Shown in pieces: positions 12,016-23,154 of a stretch of DNA of 64,000 bases; the stretch's first letter is position 1; every line of letters starts with the position of its first letter. Under the pieces are notes generated by a model. It was not told the origin of the DNA, ran no database searches, and was given only the letters and a program-made list of their open reading frames with translations. Position numbers and translations under genes: made by a program. Source of the DNA: Ixodes scapularis (Eukaryota > Arthropoda > Arachnida > Ixodida > Ixodidae). The stretch lies in contig NW_024609857.1 in NCBI RefSeq assembly GCF_016920785.2, positions 9,877,618 to 9,941,617 on the forward strand, in the 5' to 3' direction.

Positions 12016-12132
12016 TGGCTGTGCCTTTCGCATTGGTGGCCCTGTCTGTGTGCCTGATGCGCTGGCCGGCAAACCTCCGGAGGATGATGTAGCAGGCTTC
12101 GCCGACGCAGCGTAGTCTCTGACTGTGCTTTC
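12016..12132 (+). repeat. Dispersed repeat, copy 2
   Basis: Direct-orientation partner of 11,208-11,316, sharing GGTGGCCCTGTCTGTG and TTCGCCGACGCAGCGT. All frames are broken here, which supports reading the first copy as non-coding too. Confidence 0.65.
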
Positions 12133-12189
12133 TTGCACAATTCTGTAGACCGCTAGGCGAAAGAAAGAGCAAATACAACTTGTTGACAT

Positions 12190-15100
12190 AACAAATGCAT
12201 ATTTTTGTCAATACAAAAATTATTCAACATGCTTCGACCCCCAAAAGGCTCGTTCGCACAGTTGCGTTCGAGTGCGACTCTATCGCCACTTTAGTCTCGT
12301 TAAGACAGCTTGCGCCGAGCTGTTGCTATGGCGACACGGGCGACGAGCCAATGGGCAGGCGCCGTGCTGCACGACGCAACGCGGTTGACGCAGATGTGTG
12401 AACCAGCCTTAATATGAGATAAAGTCGCTAGGAAGGCGTATGTGGCACCCCTTCGGGCAGTGTTTTCCAGATTTTGGGTGTTCGAATTTTTAGGTTGATG
12501 ATATCAATACGAATAAACAGGGTGCACTAGTTATGGGCTAAGTATATCTGCATGGTGTGTACGAGGCAACTTGAAATACTTTAAGTCTTCTTGAGATGAA
12601 ACAAAGTTTATAAACTGCGCTCATAGAATTCGTTCCATCAAAGAGTCAATGTATACCATGGTCGCCATTGAAACGGCCTTACATGAAGGTTTGGCTGCCT
12701 CTGTTTCATAGAGGTCGGTTCCGCTATGAGTCAAGCCTGAATTTCGAACTTGACAACGACTCTTGCGAAACCAAAGTCTTCTGGGTTACAGATGCACTAT
12801 GAACAGTGCCAACATAAAACGATCTCCAAAGTTTTCCTCACATGCCTACGAGGCTGATACAGTATTCCCCTTCTTCAAGTTTGTAACATGTCTTGACGTT
12901 TTTCTTTTTTTCCTGTTTCTCGGCAAGTGCAAAAACAAAAAAAAAACAAAAACACTGAACCAGGCTAGAGCTTCCTGTAGATTCCGGCTGGATCGGCTGG
13001 GCGGTTGCGTGGGCACGAATCCCATCCTCACGTTGCGCGCAAAGAGGCCACCCAGGGGGCCCAGCGGCGTCGGTACGTGCCGTCTGGACTGCACGCTTCT
13101 CGGCGCGGCGTCTCTTGCGCGCGACGCTCCGTGATGGATGAACTGCCCCACCCACGAAGACCTTCCGGATTCACGGCTGACGGCTGCACAGGGACCGCGA
13201 GATGTGCCGGGGGTGCGGGCACGTACGTCTTCTACAGCTACGAGAGAAAAAGAAATACAGCAGCCCCGTGTGAATTCACAGTACAGTCAGAGGGAGAGCT
13301 GTAACACTTTATTCTATAAAGGGCAGGCGAGCTGGTTTTCTCAGGTTTTTCAACTATGACCTTATCCTAATTGATCCTAACGTGTCTTGCGCCTTCTATA
13401 CGGGGAGCAACCATCGCCAATGTCTGCTTGGGGAGTGGCACATCCATGTATGATTATAGCACTATCTACAGACAGATGACGTGACATGGCCCCCTGACAT
13501 CATGTGAAACCGTGACGCCACTTGTTTCATCATGATTTTTTTTTTACTATGCTCGTATAACATTTTCCCTTTATTTTCATACTTTTAAATCCAATCTTTT
13601 AACTTTCTTTCGAGGCACGAATGCGCACAACCCGTTGTTATGTGTATCTTTGCCTCTAAGGAGCCGTAAGGAGACACTCCCCAAATATGCAACTCACAGA
13701 GTTCTCCCGCTCAATTTTCCTTGCCGTTACCAAGCGTGGGATCGATGACCGAATTGGAAGCCCTACAGCCTCGTCTCCCCCACAAGGCTCACGTACGGCA
13801 GAACGGCGCAAAAGGCGCCAGTCACTGTGGGGCGCTGTTCCCTCCTCCAATAACCAAAGCGTCCAGCTCGTGCCTCCTTGGGGCGGACAATGCCAGCCGG
13901 TTCCAATATGGGCCCGTGGCCCCGCGTGCTCATAATCTGGCCATCTCGCGCCGCGCACCGAAAGGGCGGCTTTCTCCCGGCTTGACTCCGTCGAGAGCGC
14001 CCACAAAGGATGCCGGCGGCGCGATATCGTTTTGGTAGGGCCGACGGAGATGGATGACGCTATTAGGAGACAGCTGATGACTCGGAGGCTCTGACTAGGC
14101 TGGCCCGTCTCGGCTCGTCTCGGCTTTCCGAGCGTCTCTGCATGCGGCTCGGGTTGGCTTAGTCGATGGTTTCTGCATATCAAATAAGTTGGAGGGGGGT
14201 CCTCGCTTTGCATCGAGGCTCGTCTTCGGACGCGAAAGAAAATCAGGACGGATGATTCGATTTCTTTTTCGCAAGAAAACGTGCACTTTAGGGTTTGAAC
14301 TTCAAACGAGCATTATCAGTATTTAACTGTTAATACATAGAGCTCATATTTATCATCTATAAGGCGAGATGAAAACTCGTACTATACTAAAAGGATCGCT
14401 CTAAGTTCTAAGCTATTCTTTACTCATAAGTAACAGTGAAAATAAGCAAATGCAAGGTGCATATATTATATAACTTCTGCGGTCTCAGAGATCGGCACAC
14501 CTCAGCCAGCAGACCGCGACGAGTCTGGTCGGGCCACGGTGTGATACGATGCGATCCGTGGCAGCGCAATGTACGCACGCCGCCACGCATAGCATGCATA
14601 TAGAAGAGGCTATGATAAAGAAACAAAGCCTCCGGACTGTCACGTGAGGTTTGCCTTTTTGACGTCGGTGCCAGAGTGAAGGGGGATTGTTGACGCGAAG
14701 ATGCGCTCTGATAAGAAACCAAGACCTAGAAACGCATCCAAATTGAGCAATTTTGGAATGTCGTAAAATCCACCCGTATTACAATGACATAAGGTGGATT
14801 TAGTAGTTTTTGATGGTTCGAATCAAATTTCTAATGGAAACCATACATTTAAAGTGAATAAATAAAATGTAATTGCTAAAATTAATTAGTTGCCTAATTT
14901 TAGAAACGCTAATAATTGTACTCAACGGAACCTTTGACACAGACCACTGCGGGATGAACCTCTTTTTCTGTGCGATGCGTAATTTTTACGAGAGAGATTT
15001 GACCCAAGTTTCCCGTTGAGCAACTCTCGACAGACGAGCAGTGAAGCACCACTGTCGCGTCGCTCAAGCGGAGTTAAGGCTGTTTCCATGCTGCGATTAT

Positions 15101-15230
15101 CGTCCAAAATCAGTGCGATTTTTAGTAAATGTGCGATTAAAATCGCAGTCGCACTGTCGCAGCGGCTCTGCGACTGGTTTCCACTAAAGTCAGTTTCCAC
15201 CAGGTTGATATTTTGTCGCAGAGTCGGTGC
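12190..15230. other. Non-coding stretch, no supported gene
   Basis: A CpG-rich patch lies at 12,980-13,230, where an ATG at 13,135 opens a frame that runs 30 codons to a GTACGT donor-like site; this is too weak to call an exon. A-rich sequence lies near 12,930-12,957. The frames at 13,656-14,213 show no family features. Confidence 0.4.
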
Positions 15231-15250
15231 GATCACTTGATTGGAACGCG

Positions 15251-15640
15251 TCTCCGACTGGTGTGTTTGCCGGGTCCAAAGAAGTGGTCCCTCGATTTCC
15301 GCCTGATTACGTCATAGAAGTGTCATGCTGTCGCCGATCGCGATCCTGGCGGCATCTCAACAGTTGTGGTGTATATGGCAGACGCCTGTTCTACTGTAGG
15401 TCGCTCTCCACCGTGACAGCCCACGGAAGTTAAAGCAGCCGGAAGTTGGGACGCCTGGGACGCCGTGATGACAGCGACACTCGCGTTCGCTCGTGCTTTT
15501 CGCCAGCGTTTCTACGGCCAACCGCCAGGATCGCGACAGGCTACAGCATGACACTCCGGCTTCTGTGACGTCATTTGTTGCCACTTTGGGACCACTTTTG
15601 ATGTATGGGCGGGGTAGGACGCTAAACACACCAGTCGAAG
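15251..15640. mobile_element. Foldback (long inverted repeat) element
   Basis: The left arm (15,251-15,352) is matched in inverse orientation by the right arm (15,522-15,640). Shared blocks in order are GACTGGTGTGTTT, AAGTGGTCCC, TGACGTCA/TTACGTCA, AGTGTCATGCTGT and CGCGATCCTGGCGG. A spacer of about 170 bases separates the arms. All frames are short, which fits a non-autonomous foldback transposon or MITE of unassigned family. Confidence 0.65.
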
Positions 15641-15659
15641 ACGGGCTCCAGGCGCCATA

Positions 15660-17080
15660 CTTCATCGTCAACCAGCCGTTCATTAGCCAGCTTTCATCCG
15701 CGATAGTTGCGTATTCAAAATAAATTTAGACACCTTAAAACGTTTGGTTTAATGCTTACTTATTAAAAATTTCTAGTTCCATATTGTATTCGTAAAACAT
15801 ATCTGTTTATTAAGACGTTTTTGTTGTATTTAAGGCAAAGTCAAACGCGTCGCGTCCGTGTCCGAACAGCCGGCCGCGCCGACAGAAATTGCGTGATTGT
15901 TGGAGCATGGGAAACCAAACATTGCGATCGCACTCGCTGCGTCGGCTGTCGCACCGATTGCTTTTTCGCAACAGTCGCTGGATGTGAAACAGTCTTTATG
16001 CTTGCGGAGGTTATGCATGTCCTGGCGGGGCCGTCGTGTGCGGGGCGGGCGATGCTTGGGCGGGTTCTGTGGGCTGAGTGTTGTGGGGTTTGTGGGCTTT
16101 AGCTTTAGACGGATTTTCATTATGTTCCGTTATAGGTAGGGGAAAGATGGGGAGGGGGGGGGGGGGGGGGGGCATTGAGTTGTATAGCTGCATCTCTATG
16201 TTTGAAGTGTTTATTTTCTATGTTCGAAATATTTTCTTCATGGTAATGGAGTAGCCGGTCACGCCTTAGAGTGACTAACACCGCCATTTAATATTTTCAA
16301 CACATATTGAAGAAGAAGAAGCACCACTGGCCTGTTTCATTAGCCTCAGAGTCACTGAAATATTTCAAAGCACGGCAGTTGACAGAATATAGTGCCCGGA
16401 AAAGGAAAAAAAGAAAAAAAGTCGATTATTTATTGCTTGCATCCCGATGATGTAACTTGAGTTAGGCAAGCTTCGCGATTTCTTGCTCAAACATTTGATT
16501 GTTCATAAACGCCTCGAAGCTAAGTCTTTCTTATTACTTTTTTATTACTCGGATGCCATCCCAAATCTTTTCATCCGTACTTTCGGACCCCAGCTTTCAT
16601 CACTCCCTTTGCGTGAGCTTTTATGGTCCGACTCACCCTTAATCTAGAGTAACACTGCTCGTACGTCTGACAAGAATCGCGATGTTGGCTGTAGATAATG
16701 ACAGAATGATCAGAACGCCCCAATCATGTTCGAAGTATGTATGCTTCATAAACATACATGAGCCTCAAATATGTCTGCAAAAGCTTCTTTTTTTTTTTTA
16801 AAGGATTACATGTGACAGGACGGAAATACAAGGAAGAAACAAGCCTCAGATGTTGTCTGCAGACGGTCTTTTGTATTATATTTATTAGCAGTGCGCCGGC
16901 CACTTGATGAGGATTGTGGCGAAGGATACAAAACGTCAGTTTCTCGCTTGAGATGCCGCATTATCTACACGAGACTAGAGGCACCTCTCGAAGCTGTAAG
17001 CTCACGCGGTCACTCTATATCGCGTTTCATGTGTTCACACTGAAACTATGACATCACTTTCTCAGGTTCGCTCAACACTA
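15660..17080. other. Non-coding stretch with G-rich patch
   Basis: Strand-biased G/T-rich sequence at 16,010-16,180 ends in a 19-nt G run at 16,154-16,172. No coding evidence. Confidence 0.45.
16154..16172. repeat. (G)19 homopolymer
   Basis: Uninterrupted G run at the end of a G-rich patch. Runs of this length are unstable and error-prone in sequencing. Confidence 0.9.
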
Positions 17081-17190
17081 TTTACACTCCGTTCATCCTT
17101 AAGCTAACACTGCAGCCAATGCCATGCCAGTAATGCCAACGACGAGCACTCGCGCTAGAAATGCAAGTCCATAGCCTCCCCTGTACTCAC

Positions 17191-17397
17191 AAAGTCTGGC
17201 AGTTCGACGACGGAGCCATGGAATGTCCCGTCGCAGATTTGGAGCGCGAAGATCTGGTAGCCCAAAGCATTTCCCGGGGAACCTGGACGGCAGCGCACAA
17301 CTTTTGCAGTGGCGAGGACCCGAAACATGGTTTTTGAACCCGACGAGAAAAGAAGTGGTAGTGCGAGGAACGCGGAGAGCACGATCGGACATTCCAT
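17191..17397 (-). CDS. Candidate first coding exon, secreted-protein-like N-terminus
   Basis: On the minus strand an ATG at 17,397 (G at -3 and +4, a favourable Kozak context) opens a frame that runs exactly 69 codons to a consensus splice donor GTGAGT at 17,190-17,185, in phase 0. The first 21 residues (MECPIVLSAFLALPLLFSSGS) include a hydrophobic core like a signal peptide. The rest has two Cys and is not recognised. Upstream on the minus strand lies a CpG-rich block (17,398-17,560) suited to a promoter or 5'UTR. No downstream exon was identified, and the frame stays open past the donor for only a few dozen bases. The call rests on coincidence of start, frame and donor, so it is tentative. 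Confidence 0.35.
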
Positions 17398-17580
17398 CCC
17401 TCGGAAGATGTGTGTTTCAGCGTCTCGCCGCAGCGGGGCGCCCGCCACCTGGCTTTCTTCTCATCCGTTGTCCTGCCGCTCTACCTTTTCAATTTCGGCG
17501 GCCGCGTCTCGTGGCGATCTGCCGGGCTTTGTCAGTATAGAGAAGGCTATGACACGTCTTAAAGTCAGGAGCGCGGCCTA
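17398..17580 (-). promoter_or_regulatory. CpG-rich block upstream of candidate exon
   Basis: A GC- and CpG-rich block sits directly 5' (minus strand) of the candidate exon at 17,397-17,191. It could hold a TATA-less promoter and 5'UTR; no specific element was fixed. Confidence 0.25.
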
Positions 17581-17589
17581 ACTCGCGCT

Positions 17590-18469
17590 TGTAGCTTTGG
17601 CTACAGTCTCTTTGCGTTTAGAGTAGAGCAAAAATTGCGTCGCATGGCACCGCCGCGCGGAGCAACTATAGAGACCACCACTGACGTTATGACATGGCAA
17701 TGCCGCGCCGCTATACACCACGGCGTCAGCGGCGGTTGTCACATGGTTACGCCTCTCGGCGGCGCGACGCGACGCGATTGTTGCCCACACGTATTTCACA
17801 CTTAGGCTTTGTTCCAAATCTTACTCGAATGGATCCGAGCTACTCCGGCTTATCACGTCACGTGACAAGAGAGACAGAGCAACGCTGGACGCGGGTAGGT
17901 TTTCGAGCGCCAAAGTAGAGAACCTTTCTACCCTATACGTCATTCCAATTATTACGAGTCCTAAGCCCAGCGTGCGATCTCCTCGACCCAGCACGCGCGT
18001 GTTCGTCGCTTCGGAAAGCGAACAAACCACGCGCCAAACGCGCAAACACTAAAAATGGAACCGGCAAGGACCCTTTTTTTAGAAATGTCTATAAAGCGAG
18101 ATGGAGTAAATTTCGGACTACAGTAGACAAGGCCGGCTCCCACATGCAGTGGACAGAGCGCTAATCACGTGTCGTCAGCTATACTTATCGTCTGGCGTGA
18201 GCAGCCGTTTTCGACGGTATACAATACAAATCTCGTGAACGTTCTCGTCGCGCTTAGCGCAAAGTCGAACAGGCCTCGAAAACACTGTATCTCAAACGAG
18301 ACGTGCGGTAACATTCCTTCTTCACTCGCTGGATGTTGCAAAGAGAAACAGCAGTGTGGTCCTGCTGTTTCTCTTTGCGACAGTGCGCGGGCGACGGAGC
18401 TCTCGAACGACAGTCGAATATTTCATGCTTGGCTTCTCAACGTAGCAAGATATATCCTTTGGTAATATA
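17590..18469. other. Non-coding stretch
   Basis: Moderately CpG-rich with scattered CACGTG-like motifs. There is a 16-base inverted pair around 18,339-18,378 (AAAGAGAAACAGCAG and its complement). No gene seen. Confidence 0.4.
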
Positions 18470-18844
18470 CAAAGTGTCAAACACAAAAAAAAGTTAGTTT
18501 TTTTATTTTTTTTATTGCAAAAATGAACTAGGCATGGGCGAACGCTCATTCTCTTTCAAAAGGTAGCGCTAGAAGTCACAACCACATACATGCGAAAGTT
18601 TCAGCCCGAATGGACACCTTATTCTAAAGTTATAAGTGATTTTCTGAAAATTTCAATAAGACAAGGGAGCCCATTTGGGCCCGTTTTCGGTTTCTGGTGC
18701 CATACACTCCGTGCGACGCGACCGGCGCGCCGCCGCGCGGCCGTTACCGAAGGCTGGCAGTGAGAGCCATAGCGAAACGAAACTACGCCGCGTACATTGG
18801 TACGCATTGAAGTCGGAGCGGTGCGGTTGTGCTGGGTTGACAGC

Positions 18845-19000
18845 ATGAGCTGCTGCGTCGTTAAGTGCTCCAATAGTTATGCGTCGTATCTCATGGGGAC
18901 GAAGTTTCACAGTTTTTCACCTCGCCGCTGTTTTGTGGGACTGCGACAACGATGGACCCATGCCGTACGACGCAAGAAATTTGGTCTCCCGATCATGTTT
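18845..19000 (+). pseudogene. THAP zinc-finger remnant (transposase N-terminus)
   Basis: From the ATG at 18,845 the frame reads MSCCVVKCSN, then TKFHSF, then RWTHAVRRKKF. This is the order of the THAP fold: a C-x(2-4)-C pair right after the start Met, the F-H-x-F block, and W-x(2)-AVRRK-x-F, all closely like human THAP1. The C-x2-H pair and the AVPTIF-type end are missing because the frame degenerates after about residue 53. The start at the first Met fits the family, where the finger is N-terminal. It should bind the ends of its own transposon; here it is only a fossil. Confidence 0.7.
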
Positions 19001-19389
19001 GCCACTGTGTCGGAACGGCTGAGATATTCTTCACTGCCGCTTTGCGCTCTGCGTTTGTTTTCGTACCAGCAACGCCTACATATGTCAGCTCTAACTGAAA
19101 TGCCATCCCACACTCGCGGGTATGCAGTGCGAATTTCGTTGAAGGAATGCCCTCCAAAGAAGTTTCATCCCCATCGTGCGTGTCGGTGACATTTCTGAAC
19201 CAGTATGGCACGCAGTCTGTACTTCATGCAGAAAGATTCGGAGGGTACAAGAAGTGATAAATATGAATCTAAGGAAAACTACAATGAAACTTGGAAACAC
19301 TGGAGAATCGATGTTTGAGTTTGGAAGTTTATGTGGTGTGCTTTCTTTTTTGATCAGCCTCCTTTTGGATGGGGGGCGCCGACACACTG

Positions 19390-20075
19390 AATCTTGTAGA
19401 CAACAATTTTTTTGTTCGGCTTTAGAGCAACCTATCACGAAGTTGTTCGAACTGGAAGTACCGTCCACTGGTCCCTTCCTACCTGTAAAGTTTGCACCTC
19501 CCGGCCATGATGAGTGGTATTCTTTTGACAGCCTTTGACAGTCAAAACCGGTTCCCATTTAGTTACGCCGCCCAAAATATTTCCACCTGGTTAAACTATG
19601 CCACGTCTTTTAGGTATAATAAGTATTTTGTCAAGTTAAGGTTGTCAAAGTACGCGTGTGCCGATAATCAGCACCTTGCACAACCAGATTACTACACAAC
19701 AGCTGACCGTAAAAGTCTTTGACAGCCAAACCGTGTGTTGGCCAGCAACTTGGTTTTCTCGGCTTTGGCACCGCCTTTCGTAACGTTGTTTCAATTGAAA
19801 GTACAGTGCACTAGTCCCCTCCTACCTGTAAAGTCCCCATCTCTCACGACAAGTGGTATCCTCTTTACAGCCGTTTCACGATCAAAACCATTTCCCGTTA
19901 AGTTGCGCCACCCAAACCAAATTTCCACCTGGTTTACCTATGCCACCTATTTTTGGTATTATAACTGTTGTGTCAAGTTACGGTCATGTCCAAGAGCCTG
20001 TGTGTCCAAATCTGCACTTCGCACAGCCCGGTTATAACACAACATTTTGGTTCCAATATTGGATATTTCTGACAG
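19390..20075 (+). repeat. Internal tandem duplication, 343-bp period, two copies
   Basis: The block at about 19,390-19,732 recurs at 19,733-20,075. Anchors lie exactly 343 bases apart (CGGCTTT at 19,417 and 19,760; ACCTGTAAAG at 19,481 and 19,824). Other shared blocks are TTTCCACCTGGTT and TTTTGTCAAGTTA/TGTGTCAAGTTA. The copies are clearly diverged, so the duplication is old. It lies inside the THAP element. Confidence 0.75.
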
Positions 20076-20762
20076 CTTTATTCCTTTATTCGTTCGAACC
20101 ACAACTTTCACACCTGCTGTCTTAATAAAACTTGGCACACTTAGTGCACCAATTTAGTGAACATCTCACTCGCCTCCAAATATGTTCGTCCCAACAGTCC
20201 TACGTTTACAGCGACGAGCAAAACAAATTTCCCACTCCGTCTTGCTTTTCGGAAAATTGCTCAACCCCCTTTTTCGGCCGCAACTAAAAAAATTACTCCT
20301 AATAATGACTCAAACTCAATATATAAGAAGCAGAGAACAGCTAAGTGCCCTTCCTCAATCTGCCCCAGCATTCATGTAACGTCACCCTCAACTTATCGGC
20401 TCAAAAAGCAAAAGTTCCGTCCGTGCGCGCTTCCGGTGCCACAGCTTCGCACGCGAAAAGGCGCCGCTGGCTGCTGAGCGCGCCTCACGGTCGAACGCCA
20501 GCTCCTCCGCTAGCGGCGCTACGCGCGTTTTTCACGGAGCGTATAGAGCCCCATGCATTCGAAAACTCCATCGGCTGCCATTTTCCCATTGAACTTTTCA
20601 GAAAATTACTTATAACGTTTGAATAAGATGTCCGTTCGGGCTGAAACTTTGGCATCTGGTTGTGACCTCTAACGCTACTTTTGGGCGGAGAATGAGCGTT
20701 CGACGATGTGTAGTTTATTTTTGCGATAAGAAAAACCCTGTAAATTTTTGTGTGACACCCTG

Positions 20763-21340
20763 TATGTAAATGTCACTGGCATCTTAAGAAACGTAAGGCG
20801 GTGGCTTATAATGCTCTCTATCCTTCGTGACTTGCTTTCCGCTGCTCATCGTCTCATGCGCAATCTCATAGGCTAAGGAGCGATAATAAGGTGCCGGGAG
20901 TGGTAGCACAGTTCTTCACTCAAACGACCAACTCCTCGACTTTACATGTCTTCCAAAAAAAGTAGAGCGACAAAAAAAAAAATGCGGTCGCTTTTTTCCC
21001 GAGAGAATCACCAGTTTAACAAAATTGTGCAAGATGATGACGCGATTTTTCTTCCCGCGCTGTGCACGGTGTTTTAGTATTCAATTTTTTAAACCTTTCC
21101 TTTTTTATATCTTGCCTCCCGATACATTTTTTTAATGATTTTTTGCTGCACCAGCGAGTTGGGGTCACGCCCCCTTTGAGGGAGACAAAGCGTCTCTACT
21201 GGCAGATTTTCACCGTGTTGTTTCATTACACTACTCTATTTTCATGTTGTCGTTCGCCTCCTACACGCACACATACAGAGAAACACACCAACAAAAGCCT
21301 CGCCAATCTGGGAATTGGCCTGCGTTTGCTCGGTTCTCTA
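20763..21340. other. Non-coding stretch
   Basis: T-rich and A-rich patches (20,953-20,982 and 21,084-21,145). No domain or exon signature. Confidence 0.45.
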
Positions 21341-21547
21341 ATACTCCGTTCACGTCTAAGCTGACAGCGCGGTGGGAGCTGCTCGGTCGCCGAACCAATC
21401 GACCGCGTCCTTTTCATCGCCTGACCCCGAGCTCCGCGCCTGAGCACGGGCAGAAGTCTAATCACGTGACGAAAGATGGGCGTACGACTGGCTCAGCGAG
21501 CACGTAGCTTCCACCGCGCTGTCAGCTCGGGGGTGTACCTCGGAGTA
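21341..21547. mobile_element. MITE with about 38-bp TIRs (same family as 53.33 kb)
   Basis: The left end (ATACTCCGTTC then AAGCTGACAGCGCGGTGG) is the complement of the right end (CCACCGCGCTGTCAGCT ... CGGAGTA). The reverse complement aligns along most of its length with 53,328-53,501, including AGCTACGT, CACGTGATYA and GTCGATTG blocks, so both are copies of one non-autonomous family. A lone end-like sequence (TACACTCCGTTCATCCTTAA) also occurs at 17,080-17,100. Confidence 0.65.
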
Positions 21548-22790
21548 CACAGTTGGCAGCTTTGCCGGCCTCGCCCTCTCCATAATGCAAAACAGAATCC
21601 CCGCCATGAAAGCCCACTAATCTCGCTCGCTTTTCGACAACAAAGGGAAAAAGCGTAAAAGGAGAGAGAATAAAAAAAGGAAAAAGGAAGCGAAAATAGA
21701 ACACCAGGGGGAAGAAGAAAGATTCGAGCAATGTTCTCTGGGAGCTGAATAGAGTGCGCGCTTGGCGCCGAGCGCACGTTCGAGCTCTCCTCGATCAGCC
21801 CGGGGTTTCGTATTCATTGCTGCGGATCCGAGCGCGAACGCTGATAATATCCACGAGCCTCCCTACGTAACAGCCTCCCTACGTAACGTCCGCTCGACCG
21901 AACGCTCGTTATTATCGTAGTTTTTTGTGGCACGGAGCATACACGAGAACGTCGATTACTGTGGTACCCGTGAGTTATTGCGAAGGCTCCATCTACATTG
22001 GCGCAACTGAGTCACATAATAAAGATGTTCCTGTATAGACACGGAGTACCAGCCATGTTATTTTAGGGATAATATTTTATACATATATGATATATTCAAC
22101 TATGCAGCTTACGCTTGCGATTGGAAACAGGCTACGAGGGAGATAGTATACTACGTCCACAGTAATAATAAAATGTTAAGTAACTATGTGAGTTCTATAA
22201 ATCAGTGCTTCCTGGGATTCTTATTATTTCGCGTCCAACGTTTCCCGAACTTCCGCGATAGCTGAACGACCCAAATGTAAGGATGCTACTTGAGAAGTCC
22301 GTACTCGGTGGCAAACGCACGGGGATATCTTTGCTGTAATTTGAAGAAGAAACGACGGGTGTTCTTTGTTTCACTAATGTTGAGCCTCTCCTATGGGTGG
22401 CATTGTTCTGCTCGTAATTTTCCCGATGCACTCTTGGGCGTGCTTGTGATTGCAAAGGTAAACTCCCGCGTCCCACGCGTTTGATGAGGGCCATGAGGCC
22501 AACCGCTGTCCCATGCGGTAAAGTTGATGCACCAGATCTCGTAGAGTGTTGACCCTCAGTTTCACATGACCTCTCTGTCAAACTTCCTTTGTATCATAAC
22601 ATTAACACTAGTAAGTCTTCATCCATTCACAGCGGAGTTCCGACAGCTATGTCTCAATGTTAGTGGATCATTGTGACGCGAAATCGACGTCTTCACTAAA
22701 AAAAAAGCTACTAAATATTTGGTATGTAGACCGAAGCCGAACCAATTTATACTCGCTGGTGGATCACTATAAACGGTGATCGCATTAACC
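21548..22790. other. Non-coding stretch
   Basis: A GA-rich stretch lies at 21,640-21,720. TCCCTACGTAAC is tandemly repeated at 21,860-21,890. The minus-strand frames at 22,195-22,581 are open for up to 128 codons but match no family I know. Confidence 0.4.
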
Positions 22791-23150
22791 GTTCCCTGCG
22801 GCATTTATCTGCCCGAGCTTCATTGATGGCGGCTCGTCTTCTCTCCACTCGGCCGTTAGTTCGCTTCTGGATCGGCGGTTCGCGAAGAAGATATCCTGCC
22901 TCCGTGGTTCTTCTTGGTCGCTCTCTCTCGAGCGCTGCGTCGCGACTCCGCAGGTGTCCAGTCGATTCGGGGCCCATCCTTCTTCCCCTTCCTTTATCTG
23001 CGCTGTCGCGGTGGCCGCCGCGCTGCCTTCATTTGGATAATGAGTCCGGAAACGCCCGGACTCTGCGTGGAAGCTCCGGGGGCCCAAGCGAGCGCTCGCG
23101 CACACACACAATCAAATATTTCTCGCGACGGGGGTTCGTCGCTATACGGC
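22790..23150. promoter_or_regulatory. CpG-rich segment, possible 5' exon
   Basis: A CpG-rich block. An ATG at 22,826 begins MAARLLSTRPLVRFW and continues Arg/Ser/Leu-rich with no acidic residue for 40 codons, as a mitochondrial presequence would. A weak donor (CAG/GTGTCC) follows near 22,955. Composition alone could produce such a peptide, so it is noted and not called as a CDS. Confidence 0.2.
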
Positions 23151-23154
23151 CTCT

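Larger units (their letters stand above)
18470..20762 (+). mobile_element. 2.3-kb THAP-transposase DNA transposon with long TIRs, degenerate
   Basis: The left terminus (18,470-18,665) is matched in inverse orientation by the right terminus (about 20,570-20,762). Shared blocks include GTGTCA near the tip, GAACGCTCATTCTC, AAAGTTTCAGCCCGAA and TTATAAGT-ATTTTCTGAAAA, giving imperfect TIRs of roughly 195 bases. The inside holds a THAP zinc-finger remnant at 18,845-19,000 and a 343-bp internal tandem duplication. THAP fingers occur in P-element and Kolobok transposases. No convincing 8-bp or TTAA target duplication is visible, so the superfamily stays open. All frames are interrupted. An internal-deletion derivative lies at 34,792-35,248, which confirms the ends of the unit. 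Confidence 0.75.

Noticed and set aside
18470..20762. Firm assignment of the THAP element to P elements
   Set aside because: The flanks show no 8-bp duplication and only the THAP finger, which Kolobok elements also have, is left of the transposase.
22826..22954. Mitochondrial-presequence-like peptide
   Set aside because: Arg/Ser/Leu content is expected from the CpG-rich composition and the donor site is weak; kept only as a remark.
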